Numbered from the stretch's first letter, positions 16,457 through 25,567 are shown. The stretch is 64,000 bases of DNA from Desulfosporosinus fructosivorans (GCF_004766045.1 NZ_SPQQ01000012.1:1-64000), one strand, 5' to 3'. The notes: generated by a model from the sequence alone, not told the origin. Numbers and translations are program-made.

Positions 16457-19135
16457 ATGAGTTCCTTTGTGCTTGGTTTTCAGGATATTGACAAAACAAA
16501 ACTCATGGTTGTTGGGGGTAAGGGCGCGAACCTGGGGGAACTTTGCAAGATTGATGGAATACGCGTACCGGATGGCTTTTGTATTTCTACTGAAGCCTTT
16601 AAAAGAATTATTGGGGAAACGCCGTCAATTAACGAATTACTTGATCGGTTATCCCTGTTAAAGGTGGAAGACCGGGATAAAATCAGTGAACTTAGCGGTG
16701 AGATTCGTAGGGTCATCGAAGGGATAGCCATCCCTCAAGACATTATTGAAGAGATCACCCGCCGCCTCTCCAGGTATGATGAAAAAAATGCCTATGCAGT
16801 CCGATCCAGCGCAACTGCAGAGGATTTACCGACGGCCTCCTTTGCAGGCCAGCAGGATACGTATTTGAATATCATTGGAAAAGAGGCAATCCTAAAGCAT
16901 ATCAGCAAATGTTGGGCTTCCCTATTTACGGATCGTGCGGTAATCTACCGAATGCAAAACAGATTTGACCACAGCCAAGTTTATTTATCCGTTATCGTGC
17001 AAAGGATGGTTTTCCCACAAGCTTCAGGGATTATATTTACCGCAGATCCGATTACTTCTAACCGAAAGCAGCTAACAATCGATGCCAGTTTTGGACTTGG
17101 AGAAGCACTGGTCTCTGGCTTGGTATCTGCCGATTGTTATAAAGTACAGGAAGAGGAAATCGTCGATAAGATCATAGGAATCAAAAAATTGGCTATCTAT
17201 GGACTAAAAGAAGGCGGAACAGAGACACAGCAGATCGATCCTGATCAGCAAAAGACTCAAACACTTACTGATCAACAAATTTTACAACTAGCACGCCTAG
17301 GAAGACAGATCGAAGCTTATTTTGGTTACCCACAAGATATTGAATGGTGTTTGGTTGATGATACATCAATTGGGGACATTCCTCCGACCTTAGAGACCTG
17401 TCACCCGAAGGAGGTGTGTCCCCTTTCATTTTTCGTTGTCCAGAGTCGGCCAATCACTACTTTATACCCCATCCCTGAAGCGAACGATGAAGAAAATCAC
17501 GTTTACGTATCTGTCGGTCATCAACAAATGATGACCGATCCCTTAAAACCATTGGGATTGTCAATATTTCAGCTAACATCTTTTGGACCCAGGTTTAAAG
17601 CTGGTGGAAGGTTGTTTGTTGATGTTACACATATGCTGGCTTCCCCTGACAGCAGAAAAACGTTATTAAATAACATGGGAGAGCATGATCCGCTCATGAA
17701 AGACGCACTCATGACCATTGTAGAGCGAGGAGATTTTATAAAATCGTTACCAAATGATAAGAAAGAACAGAGTTCTGGTAAAAGCAATAAAAGTGTGTCG
17801 TCTGCGGATTCTCAAACACAAATCGAAAATGATCCGACAATCGTTACTGAATTAATTAAGAGTAGCCAAACATCGATAGAAGAGTTAAAACAAACCATCC
17901 AAACGAAATCAGGATCGGATTTATTTGATTTTATTCTGGAAGATATCCAGATATTAAAGAAGATCTTATTTGACCCACATAGTTTTAGCGTGTTTATGGC
18001 TGCTATAGATGCTAGCGTCTGGATCAATGAAAATATGAACAAGTGGTTAGGTGAAAAAAACGTAGCAGACACGCTTTCTCAATCGGTACCAAACAATATT
18101 ACTTCGGAAATGGGTCTGGAGTTATTGGATGTCGCAGATGTGATTCGTCCTTATCCGGAAGTAATTGATTATTTACAACATGCAAAAGATGATAACTTTT
18201 TGGCTGAACTGGTTAAGTTTGATGGTGGGCGTGTTATCCAAGACGCTATCTATGCTTATCTCAACAAATACGGAATGCGCTGTGCCGGAGAAATCGATAT
18301 TACTAAAACTCGTTGGAGCGAAAAACCAATTACACTTGTCCCCATGATTCTCAGTAACATCAAAAACCATGAGCCTAATGCTAGCAATCGGAAATTTGAG
18401 CAAGGGCGACTGGAAGCTTTGAAAAAAGAACAAGAGTTATTATATCAATTGAAGCAATTACCGGATGGTGAACAAAAAGCCGTCGAGGCAAAACGAATGA
18501 TTGACCTAATCCGCAATTTCATCGGTTATCGTGAATATCCAAAATACGGCATTGTTAATCGATACTTCGTTTATAAGCAGGCTTTACTGAAAGAAGCTGA
18601 ACAACTTGTACAAGAGGGCGTCATTCATGAAAAAGAAGATAGTTACTACCTCACTTTTGAAGAATTTGGCGAAGTCGTACGCACAAATAAACTGGATTAC
18701 GAGATCATTTGCCTTCGAAAAGACGAGCACAAATTATATGAAAAACTAACTCCCCCACGTGTTATCATGTCTGATGGTGAAATCATTACAGGTGCGTACA
18801 AACGAGAAAATCTCCCAAGCGATGCGCTTGTAGGGCTACCTGTTTCTTCCGGAGTCATAGAGGGACGAGCACGTGTCATCTTAAACATGGAAGATGCTGA
18901 TCTAGAAGATGGAGATATATTAGTCACCTCCTTTACTGACCCTAGCTGGACAACATTGTTTGTATCCATAAAAGGCCTCGTCACCGAAGTTGGTGGACTG
19001 ATGACCCATGGAGCAGTTATCGCACGTGAATATGGCTTACCAGCAGTTGTCGGAGTGGAAAATGCCACCAAACTGATAAAAGAGGGGCAACGAATTCGCG
19101 TGCATGGAACAGAAGGGTATGTAGAAATCCTATAA
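16457..19135 (+). CDS. rph: Rifampin phosphotransferase (Rph / PEP-synthase fold)
   Basis: Rph enzymes inactivate rifamycins by transferring the beta-phosphate of ATP. The ATP-grasp domain spans about residues 1-330: GGKGANLGEL, VRSSATAEDLPTASFAGQQD, ADPITSNRK and QSRPITTLYP. The drug-binding helical domain follows with YVSVGHQQMMTDPLKPLG, and the C-terminal swivelling domain has GGLMTHGAVIAREYGLPAV with the phospho-His at about residue 851. The Listeria-type HQQMMTD and TTLYPIPE blocks favour Rph over PEP synthase. At 892 residues it is slightly long because of an insertion of about 20 residues near position 310 (see 17372-17423). RBS GAGGAGGG lies ahead of the ATG. Confidence 0.88.
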   Translation: MSSFVLGFQDIDKTKLMVVGGKGANLGELCKIDGIRVPDGFCISTEAFKRIIGETPSINELLDRLSLLKVEDRDKISELSGEIRRVIEGIAIPQDIIEEITRRLSRYDEKNAYAVRSSATAEDLPTASFAGQQDTYLNIIGKEAILKHISKCWASLFTDRAVIYRMQNRFDHSQVYLSVIVQRMVFPQASGIIFTADPITSNRKQLTIDASFGLGEALVSGLVSADCYKVQEEEIVDKIIGIKKLAIYGLKEGGTETQQIDPDQQKTQTLTDQQILQLARLGRQIEAYFGYPQDIEWCLVDDTSIGDIPPTLETCHPKEVCPLSFFVVQSRPITTLYPIPEANDEENHVYVSVGHQQMMTDPLKPLGLSIFQLTSFGPRFKAGGRLFVDVTHMLASPDSRKTLLNNMGEHDPLMKDALMTIVERGDFIKSLPNDKKEQSSGKSNKSVSSADSQTQIENDPTIVTELIKSSQTSIEELKQTIQTKSGSDLFDFILEDIQILKKILFDPHSFSVFMAAIDASVWINENMNKWLGEKNVADTLSQSVPNNITSEMGLELLDVADVIRPYPEVIDYLQHAKDDNFLAELVKFDGGRVIQDAIYAYLNKYGMRCAGEIDITKTRWSEKPITLVPMILSNIKNHEPNASNRKFEQGRLEALKKEQELLYQLKQLPDGEQKAVEAKRMIDLIRNFIGYREYPKYGIVNRYFVYKQALLKEAEQLVQEGVIHEKEDSYYLTFEEFGEVVRTNKLDYEIICLRKDEHKLYEKLTPPRVIMSDGEIITGAYKRENLPSDALVGLPVSSGVIEGRARVILNMEDADLEDGDILVTSFTDPSWTTLFVSIKGLVTEVGGLMTHGAVIAREYGLPAVVGVENATKLIKEGQRIRVHGTEGYVEIL
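17372..17423. repeat. Palindromic element inside the rph coding sequence
   Basis: GGGGACATTCCTCC at 17372 pairs with GGAGGTGTGTCCCC at 17410 (12 of 14). It encodes about GDIPPTLETCHPKEVCP between WCLVDD and VVQSRPIT, where the family usually has only a few residues. It looks like a small palindromic repeat inserted in frame. Confidence 0.55.
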
Positions 19136-19271
19136 AGTGGGGAAGAGGTTATCTTCCTCCACTATTGGTTAAACAATGTATTTTTAATAGTATTTACTGA
19201 GCGTCCCTTTATAACGTTTAGATACCCGAGATACTGTTCGACCAATTGACAAGTCTTGCTTGATTGCATAA

Positions 19272-19324
19272 TAAATCACTCTCCTTGCTAAATATTGTTG
19301 AAAATCAGCGAGGAGAGTGATTTA
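19272..19324. terminator. Bidirectional terminator between rph and the convergent oxidase gene
   Basis: An 18-bp stem (TAAATCACTCTCCTTGCT with its complement, one G-U pair) around a 17-base loop. It lies between the stops of two convergent genes. A smaller hairpin (GTGGGGAAGA / TCTTCCTCCAC) directly follows rph at 19137. Confidence 0.65.
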
Positions 19325-19351
19325 AGAAAATATAACACCAGAAAACAACAT

Positions 19352-19726
19352 TTAAAGCATTTGCTTTGCTGATATAACTGTTATCTCTAACACTCTAGTT
19401 AAAAAAGAGAACTTTTCTTTCATCATATCGAATTCTGAACCTGACTCAAGGTATTTTGCAGTACCTTCAATCACGAAGCCTGTTCCCTGGTAATCTTTAT
19501 AACCCAAAACTTCTTTACTACCCAAAGCGATCTTTACTTTATTATTTTGATTTACATTTTTTTCTGTTCTACGCATTGCATATGCAGGAATTAAAATTCT
19601 TTCATCAGATGTTACCTCTAAATATGAGTTCCAAGTATTAACCACATGCGGTTCATCTATCCCCCATGACACTATTGAAACTACACCTTCCTTTTTTAGT
19701 ACATCAAAAAACTTTTCTGTAAGCAT
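19352..19726 (-). CDS. Pyridoxamine 5'-phosphate oxidase-like flavin-binding protein
   Basis: 124 residues with the split-barrel fold of FMN-binding PNPOx-like proteins: FFDVLKKEGVVSIVSWG, VVNTWNSYLEV, ERILIPAYAMRRTEKN and VIEGTAKYLESG. Such proteins bind FMN, F420 or haem; the substrate is unknown. The ATG at 19726 is chosen because AGGGGG lies upstream on the minus strand; the longer frame to 19801 crosses the palindromic promoter. It is divergent from the Rrf2 gene at 19937 and probably controlled by it. Confidence 0.75.
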   Translation of the reverse strand: MLTEKFFDVLKKEGVVSIVSWGIDEPHVVNTWNSYLEVTSDERILIPAYAMRRTEKNVNQNNKVKIALGSKEVLGYKDYQGTGFVIEGTAKYLESGSEFDMMKEKFSFLTRVLEITVISAKQML

Positions 19727-19804
19727 TTGTATATTTCCCCCTAAAAATTTAATTAACAATACAAATCTTAATAAGGTATAAAATATATCGCCGATATGCA
19801 TTGT

Positions 19805-19857
19805 CTATCTTTAATATATATTGACTTTATAAAAAAGTCAATATATATTAAAGATAG
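19805..19857. promoter_or_regulatory. Perfect 24-bp inverted repeat holding two overlapping divergent promoters
   Basis: Arms 19805-19828 and 19834-19857 are exact complements. On the plus strand TTGACT (19821-19826) and TATATT (19844-19849) are 17 bases apart; by symmetry the minus strand has the same promoter. The two promoters serve the Rrf2 gene and the oxidase gene and cannot be filled together. Confidence 0.75.
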
Positions 19858-19936
19858 TTATTATCTACTATTGGATTATTATATCGACAAAATAATTAAA
19901 TTTGTGGGAACTTTATTATTTAGGAGGTAGATTGTT

Positions 19937-20440
19937 TTGCAATTTTCCATAGGAGTAGAGTATGCATTACATTGTTTATTGTATATGGTAGATATTCCAT
20001 CAGGAAAGACTGTTGGAATTAAAGATTTAGCGACATTTCAGGGAGTTTCAGAAACTTATTTATCAAAAGTATATACAAAATTAAGGAAAGCCGGGATTGT
20101 GAAGTCAATTTCAGGTGTTAATGGAGGATATGAGTTAGCACGTATTCCAGAAAGCATAACCTTTTGGAATATAGTTGAAGCAATAGAAGGGACAACTCCA
20201 TTATTTCAATGTGCAGAGATTAGACAAAATGAAATATTGTTAGATAAAAATAATTTACCTGATACATATACTAAATGTCCTTGCTTGATAAAAGTTGTAA
20301 TGGTAGAAGCAGAAGACCAGATGAGACAGTATTTGAACAATAAGACTTTAGGATGGCTTTATGAACAAGTTAGTAACAAGATTCCTGAAGAGCATGGAAA
20401 AGCAACGATTGAATGGTTCAATAATACTAAATCGCGATAA
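19937..20440 (+). CDS. Rrf2-family transcriptional regulator
   Basis: 167 residues. The Rrf2 winged helix is clear: QFSIGVEYALHCLLYM, GIKDLATFQGVSETYLSKV, KLRKAGIVKSISGVNGGYEL. Cysteines at FQCAEI and KCPCL could bind an Fe-S cluster or sense redox state, as in IscR/NsrR relatives, but the spacing is not diagnostic. The start is TTG, with TAGGAGG nine bases upstream. It is divergent from a flavin-type oxidase across a symmetric operator-promoter. Confidence 0.9.
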   Translation: MQFSIGVEYALHCLLYMVDIPSGKTVGIKDLATFQGVSETYLSKVYTKLRKAGIVKSISGVNGGYELARIPESITFWNIVEAIEGTTPLFQCAEIRQNEILLDKNNLPDTYTKCPCLIKVVMVEAEDQMRQYLNNKTLGWLYEQVSNKIPEEHGKATIEWFNNTKSR

Positions 20441-20584
20441 AATTTAAGAAGCATAAAATTGCCACATCAAATGAGAAAGTTGTTGAAATATTGGTAAGAG
20501 TAACTGAACGCATTTCTTATGCGTGACGAATTAGTAGGATTTAGCGAATCAGGAAAATCATTTTTTTATGAAGGAGAAGTATCT

Positions 20585-20959
20585 ATGGATTTTAATGAAT
20601 TATATAATATAGCAAAGGATACATTGAATCCACGTGAACTTTCAAAGAGTTCGTATGCGGGTTCAGTTGCTGCTGCATTGTTAACGGATAAAGGAAACTT
20701 ATATAAAGGTGTTTGTATTGATACCCCATGCTCTATGGGTTTTTGCGCAGAACATGCAGCAATTGCGGCTATGATTACGGCTGGAGAAAATAGAATTGCA
20801 AAATTAGTAGCAGTTAGTTCGAGCGATGGTATTGTTCCACCTTGTGGAAGATGTAGAGAATTCATCAACCAAATACATGAAGAAAATAGGCTTTGTGAAG
20901 TTATGCTTAAAGACAAAGTGGTTAAAATTGATGATTTACTTCCATACAGGTGGAAGTAG
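20585..20959 (+). CDS. Cytidine deaminase-like protein
   Basis: 124 residues of the zinc nucleoside-deaminase fold. FCAEHAAIAAM gives the Zn Cys and the proton-shuttle Glu, and PCGRCREF gives the other two Cys ligands. The ATG at 20585 has GAAGGAGA upstream. It differs from housekeeping Cdd in its substrate loop and resembles the blasticidin-S-deaminase/Cdd-like group, so the substrate may not be cytidine. Confidence 0.8.
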   Translation: MDFNELYNIAKDTLNPRELSKSSYAGSVAAALLTDKGNLYKGVCIDTPCSMGFCAEHAAIAAMITAGENRIAKLVAVSSSDGIVPPCGRCREFINQIHEENRLCEVMLKDKVVKIDDLLPYRWK

Positions 20960-20960
20960 A

Positions 20961-21098
20961 GTACATTTCTTAGATAAAAATGGATCTAAGAAACGAATAG
21001 AATACTTGTTTAAGGAATTGGGTTTTGAAGAAGTCACTATAAATGGAAATATTTTTACGATGGAGGGGAATTTGGTTGAACATGTTGAGAAACTCTAG
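20961..21098 (+). pseudogene. C-terminal remnant of an unrecognised gene
   Basis: A protein-like stretch, FLDKNGSKKRIEYLFKELGF, continues to EGNLVEHVEKL without start or RBS of its own. It overlaps the end of the deaminase gene region and the start of the lipoprotein gene. No family recognised. Confidence 0.3.
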
Positions 21099-21867
21099 AG
21101 GCTTCTTTCTTGTCGCGTTGCTGCTTATTGCTATTGCGATGGGTTGTAGTAGCACTCCAAGTTCAAGCTCGCCGGGTGAGATAAGCAATAACTTTAAGTT
21201 AGCTATTGAAAAGAGAGCGGTTGAAAAAAGCATTGCCAATAGTTATAATGCAACGATTGATTATGATTTGAATTTTGTACAGTTAACTGGGACTTATAAA
21301 GGTATTGATGCTATAAACAAATATTACGATTTAAAAGAAAAAACGGATTTTTTCGGTAAAGAATATAACGATTATTTCAACATTCCTAATTCGCAAAATA
21401 ATTTTTATCTTAAAGCTGATTATCGTGTAGAAGTTCAAGTCGGAGATATTCTTTCTATATCAGGTGACGGTAACTCCTGGGCAGGAGGGGTTTCTAATCC
21501 GACACTTTATGGCGATGTATTCGACTTGAACACTGGAGAAAAGCTTACTCTGGCTGATGTTTTTAATATTAGAACTGATGAATACTTAAACCTGATATTT
21601 GGTGAGGTAGCTAAAAGTATTAACAAAGAAAAAGCTGAAGGAAATAATAGATATACATTCGATGATGCTTACAGTAAAGACGGCCAAGCTACAATTAAGA
21701 AGGAGTTCAAACCTGAAAATTTTTACCTAACAGATAAGTCCCTTGTCATTTTTTACCCCAAATACTCATTGGGGGCTGGTGCTGCCGGAACATTTAAGTT
21801 CGAAATACCACTAGATTTAATAAAGGACAAATTAAAAATAGCAACATCAAAAATACGATTGTTCTGA
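21076..21867 (+). CDS. Lipoprotein with DUF3298-like domain
   Basis: Signal peptide with lipobox: VALLLIAIAMGCSS, so it should be anchored outside the membrane. The mature part of about 240 residues has NSYNATIDYDL near its start and a C-terminal block with GEKLTLADVF, YLTDKSLVIFYPKY and TFKFEIPLD. This is the layout of the PdaC/RsiV-type DUF3298 domain. No PdaC deacetylase domain is attached. TTG at 21076 (GGAGGGG six bases upstream) or ATG at 21082 could start it. Function unknown. Confidence 0.7.
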   Translation: MNMLRNSRGFFLVALLLIAIAMGCSSTPSSSSPGEISNNFKLAIEKRAVEKSIANSYNATIDYDLNFVQLTGTYKGIDAINKYYDLKEKTDFFGKEYNDYFNIPNSQNNFYLKADYRVEVQVGDILSISGDGNSWAGGVSNPTLYGDVFDLNTGEKLTLADVFNIRTDEYLNLIFGEVAKSINKEKAEGNNRYTFDDAYSKDGQATIKKEFKPENFYLTDKSLVIFYPKYSLGAGAAGTFKFEIPLDLIKDKLKIATSKIRLF

Positions 21868-21969
21868 GAGTTGTAGATATTTTATAATACAACCTCTGCA
21901 ATAATATACTATATGCCTTAAATTTTAAGATGTATAATTCATGAAAATACTTTCAAAGGAGTTTACTTC

Positions 21970-22566
21970 ATGAATATTACATCTTTTTTAATATACTGCT
22001 TTATTGTTACATTTACACCTGGGCCTACAAATATAGTTATATTATCCACAGCGCATAACTTCGGGACAAAAAAGGCAATGGAATACTCATATGGAGCAAC
22101 GATTGCATTTGGTTTATTACTTGGTCTTTCCGCTATGTTGAATACTGTACTTATAGCAGTAATACCAAAGATTTTAATTGTTATGCAGATCATCGGAAGC
22201 TCCTATATACTCTATCTTGCATATCAAATATACAAAATGGATGTCTCAGAGTCGGCTGAGATACAACCCGCTACTTTTGTTTCTGGCTTCCTCATGCAGT
22301 TTGTAAATCCAAAAGTCGTACTGTTCACAATGACAGTAATTCCAAGCTTTGTTATGCCATACTATACTGCTCCGCCAGCACTTGCAGTATTTGCAACAGT
22401 TATAACAATTATTGGATTTTGCGCATTTGTTACATGGGTTCTCTTCGGTGTACTATTCAAGGAATTTTTGAAGAAATATCAAAAGACTGTTAATATAGTA
22501 ATGGCATTATTTTTAGTTTATTCTGCGATACTGGCATCTGGGGTAGTTGAGCTAATTAAGAGGTGA
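21970..22566 (+). CDS. LysE/RhtB-family exporter
   Basis: 198 residues, six hydrophobic segments. VTFTPGPTNIVILSTAHNFG is the family N-terminal signature and MQFVNPKVVLFTMTVIP the central one. The family exports amino acids or related small molecules. AAAGGAG precedes the ATG. The stop lies next to the following AraC gene, an arrangement that commonly pairs an exporter with its regulator. Confidence 0.9.
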   Translation: MNITSFLIYCFIVTFTPGPTNIVILSTAHNFGTKKAMEYSYGATIAFGLLLGLSAMLNTVLIAVIPKILIVMQIIGSSYILYLAYQIYKMDVSESAEIQPATFVSGFLMQFVNPKVVLFTMTVIPSFVMPYYTAPPALAVFATVITIIGFCAFVTWVLFGVLFKEFLKKYQKTVNIVMALFLVYSAILASGVVELIKR

Positions 22567-22571
22567 TTCAT

Positions 22572-23348
22572 ATGGATACATTTATATATAAAAAATCTAC
22601 GGGTGTTACTGTGTTGTCAGCAAGCTTTGCTGATTTTAAATATAAAAAGCACTCTCACAAGGAGTATGCCTTAGGTGTAACACTGCGAGGTATTCAGCAG
22701 TATAACTTAGACGGTAATTTTCAATCATCCTATCAAAATGGTGTTATGCTTTTTAATCCGGAACAGCCGCATGACGGTATGGCACATGATAAGACAGGTA
22801 TTGATTATGTCATGGTATATATTGAGCCGAAACTGTTTTTAGAGATTCTTGAAAAGAAGGATATAGTCCGCTTCTCTTCTCCAATTGTGTATAATTACAG
22901 GCTTCAACAAAGAATTCTAAACCTTTCTTGTGCAATATTAGGTGGAAAAGCTGAAGCATTGTGCAGTGAATTACTTTTATCTCTTGCCGATAGCTTTACC
23001 CAGCCCAATCTTCTTGTGAGTTACAGGAAGGATAATGATCTAACCAGAAAAGCAAAGGATATGATTCATTGCAGCCTGGAAAATGTACTAAGGCTTGATG
23101 ACATTTGTAGAGAACTTGATATTTCAAAATTTCAGTTCATCAGAATGTTTAAAGCAAGTACTGGAATTTCGCCATATCAATATTTTCTAAACTGCAAGAT
23201 AGAACTTGCAAAGCAGTTAATAGAAAAATACAAAGATGTTTATTCGGCAGTAGCAGAATGCGGGTTTGTCGATTTAACACATTTAAATAAGCATTTTAAA
23301 AGTATATATGGAATAACAGCCTTTGAATATATGTCCTCCCTAACTTAG
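22572..23348 (+). CDS. AraC-family transcriptional regulator
   Basis: 258 residues: an N-terminal cupin-like ligand-binding domain (KKHSHKEYALGV, MLFNPEQPHDGM) and a C-terminal double helix-turn-helix (LRLDDICRELDISKFQFIRM, YSAVAECGFVDLTHLNKHFK). AGAGGTG lies ahead of the ATG at 22572. It overlaps or abuts the exporter gene, which is its likely target. Confidence 0.92.
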   Translation: MDTFIYKKSTGVTVLSASFADFKYKKHSHKEYALGVTLRGIQQYNLDGNFQSSYQNGVMLFNPEQPHDGMAHDKTGIDYVMVYIEPKLFLEILEKKDIVRFSSPIVYNYRLQQRILNLSCAILGGKAEALCSELLLSLADSFTQPNLLVSYRKDNDLTRKAKDMIHCSLENVLRLDDICRELDISKFQFIRMFKASTGISPYQYFLNCKIELAKQLIEKYKDVYSAVAECGFVDLTHLNKHFKSIYGITAFEYMSSLT

Positions 23349-23440
23349 GGAGGAATAGTGACAAAAGACAATACTCCTTATAATCGGCTTTTTTCATGAA
23401 GCGAGCAAGCTATGCAAGTTGTGAAAGATATAAGAAAGGT

Positions 23441-23920
23441 ATGAGCAATATGGCGGAATCAAAAAGTGGTTTTACCCCACAAAATCCTGGTTTTGCAAAC
23501 CGTGTTCAATCAAGCTTTGCCCAGCAATCGGTAATGAACCTAATCGGTGCGGAACTCGTTAAGGTCCTTCCGGGTGAAGTAGAGATTTTACTTCCGTTTC
23601 GTGATAATCTTACCCAACAACACGGTTTCCTGCATGCGGGCATTATAACAACCATCGTTGATAGCGCCTGCGGTTATGCGGCCTTGAGTCTAATGCCTGC
23701 CGACGCTTCGGTCCTGTCAGTTGAATTTAAGGTTAATCTTCTTGCCCCAGCTAAGGGCGAAAGGTTTGTAGCCAGAGGGATGGTAGTCAAGCCGGGGCGG
23801 ACTATAACTGTTTGCTCAGGAGAAGTTTTTGCTCTTGGTTCAGAAGAGCTCAAATTGGTTGCCACAATGACAGGAACGATGATGACGCTTCAAGGTCGTC
23901 CTGGAGTCACCGAAGGTTAA
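23441..23920 (+). CDS. PaaI-family hotdog thioesterase
   Basis: 159 residues. The hotdog signature runs QQHGFLHAGIITTIVDSACG, with the catalytic Asp in VDSACGYAA, and RGMVVKPGRTITVCSGEV follows. PaaI-type enzymes hydrolyse aromatic or medium-chain acyl-CoA. The ATG at 23441 (AGAAAGGT upstream) is preferred to the longer frame from 23396. Confidence 0.85.
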   Translation: MSNMAESKSGFTPQNPGFANRVQSSFAQQSVMNLIGAELVKVLPGEVEILLPFRDNLTQQHGFLHAGIITTIVDSACGYAALSLMPADASVLSVEFKVNLLAPAKGERFVARGMVVKPGRTITVCSGEVFALGSEELKLVATMTGTMMTLQGRPGVTEG

Positions 23921-23967
23921 GCACTTTAAAACTCGGTGTGATAAGTAGTGAGAGAGGAAATAAAAGG

Positions 23968-24408
23968 ATGAATAGTGAGATTAGAAGTAAATTAGCTGTT
24001 TGTGGATTGGATTGTACAAGATGCGCGGACTATGAACATGGCGAGATCAAGAGCTTAAGTGCGAGACTGGCATATCTGCTTAGAGGTTATGAACGCGTGG
24101 CAAGTCTGAAGTCGGTAAATAACCCCCTCTTCAATGAATATCCTATATTTCTCGAATATCTACAGCACTTTGCTCAAGGAACTTGTGGTGGTTGCCGGAG
24201 TGATAATTTACGGTGCCCTATCGAATGCCATGCCAAAACTTGTCATCGACAACTTGGTGTGGATTTTTGTTTTGAATGCAACGAGTATCCATGCGACAAA
24301 CAATTTGAAGGCAAGACCAGAGAAAGATGGCTGGAGCGAAACAATCGAATGAAGGAAATAGGCGTTGAGAATTATTATCTGGAACAAAGTAAATTACCTA
24401 GATATTAA
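23968..24408 (+). CDS. DUF3795 cysteine-rich protein
   Basis: 146 residues rich in paired cysteines: CGLDCTRCADYEHGE at the N-terminus, then GTCGGCRSDNLRCPIEC, and CFECNEYPCDKQF at the C-terminus. This is the DUF3795 pattern; these small proteins probably bind zinc or Fe-S. AGAGG precedes the ATG at 23968. No operon partner is evident; a hairpin follows at 24435. Confidence 0.75.
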   Translation: MNSEIRSKLAVCGLDCTRCADYEHGEIKSLSARLAYLLRGYERVASLKSVNNPLFNEYPIFLEYLQHFAQGTCGGCRSDNLRCPIECHAKTCHRQLGVDFCFECNEYPCDKQFEGKTRERWLERNNRMKEIGVENYYLEQSKLPRY

Positions 24409-24434
24409 CAGCAAGTCTATTGGGAGTGTTATTT

Positions 24435-24479
24435 AAATAAATACCGCTGAAAGATACCCCTTTCAATGGTATTTATTTT
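24435..24479 (+). terminator. Terminator after the DUF3795 gene
   Basis: AAATAAATACC pairs with GGTATTTATTT; an inner GAAAG/TTTC stem strengthens it, and a T-rich tail follows. Confidence 0.6.
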
Positions 24480-24497
24480 CTTCGTATTATCCATAGC

Positions 24498-24600
24498 GAA
24501 TTATCCGAAGTTAGGGGACGAAAAAAGAACTCCTAAAGGAGCTTAAGTATGTTAGAACGTATACCTTGGATGATCCGATTTCCCTAACTTTGGATAATTC
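24498..24600. mobile_element. MITE-like element with 19-bp terminal inverted repeats
   Basis: GAATTATCCGAAGTTAGGG (24498-24516) and its complement (24582-24600, one mismatch) bound a 65-base core with its own CTCCT/AGGAG hairpin. No coding capacity. The total length of 103 bases fits a non-autonomous transposon remnant. No clean target duplication is adjacent. Confidence 0.5.
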
Positions 24601-24784
24601 AGATAGCACGAAACCGCGATGATTAGTAAAGACTTCTATGGGGATTGAATTCCTAATCTCTTGGTAATTTTAAGGACTTTGATTTAAAACATTACACAAT
24701 ATGTATCTTAAACTTTCAAATATACTGATTTTAGACATAGCTTTCCCCTCCCCATAAAAGGGCAATTTATTAAACACATGCAGT

Positions 24785-25567
24785 TCAGATACTAGCAGGG
24801 GGAGATTTGCCTAGACTCATACACTGTCTAGGTTTTTCTGATCCGCAGTTAGGGCACTTAGTCAAATCTTTTCCTATGAGTTTCTGGATAAGTTGGAGGG
24901 TTGAAGACTTCTCCCTCATTAATAAAGGCGTATGGGTAAGTTGTTTACAAAGCTTGAACTTAGTGGTCTTGTTGCGATTGCCAAGCAGACCATAGTGTCT
25001 AATTTTCATAAAGCCACTAGGCAAGATATGAATAAGAAATCTGCGAATAAACTCTTCAGAGGAAAGAGTCATCACCTTTTGTTTGCTGTCGTCTTTGTAG
25101 TCCCGCCATTTGAAGGAAACCGTATCTTTTTTAATATTGATGATACGTTAATTTGATATAGCCACCCGGTGAGTATAGCGGCCCAGATATTCAATGCATT
25201 TATCTCTCAAATCATTGCAGGCATCAAAAAGGGCCTGGATTTCCTCTTTGGTAAAGATATCGGGGAATTTACGTTGTTTGCGGTGGCGGGGGATTTGCTT
25301 TAGGTTCAACTTAGTATTTAATGTTACACCATACAAAAAGCGGAGAGCACTATTGTAGGTATTTACGGATGCGGAAACTAGCTTTTTTTCTGTGGCGAGA
25401 TAGTGGAGAAACTGTCTAATATCCTCTTCGCCCAGCTCGGTCGCAGGTTTATCGTAGTGGTTCTGGTAACTCTTAACTCTAGAATAGTATTCATCCTGGG
25501 TATTCTTGCTTAATCCTCTCAGTTCTACATCGAAATTCAGCTTGGCTAAAACCTCTTCTTTTGTCAT
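24785..25567 (-). pseudogene. IS91-associated integrase/transposase chimera, disrupted
   Basis: The N-terminal ~115 residues are a tyrosine-recombinase SAM-like arm-binding domain (LSKNTQDEYYSRVKSYQNHY, SASVNTYNSALRFLYG), as found beside IS91 transposases. It switches directly into the IS91 transposase motif YLGRYTHRVAISN. After an in-frame stop at about 25148 the same frame continues with IS91 sequence: RIINIKKDTVSFKWRDY, LSSEEFIRRFLIHILPSGF, IRHYGLLGNRN and CPNCG. So the two genes of an IS91-type element are joined by an internal deletion and then broken by one nonsense change. Not active. Confidence 0.75.

Noticed and set aside
16457..19135. PEP synthase
   Set aside because: HQQMMTDPLKPLG and the middle drug-binding domain fit rifampin phosphotransferase better.
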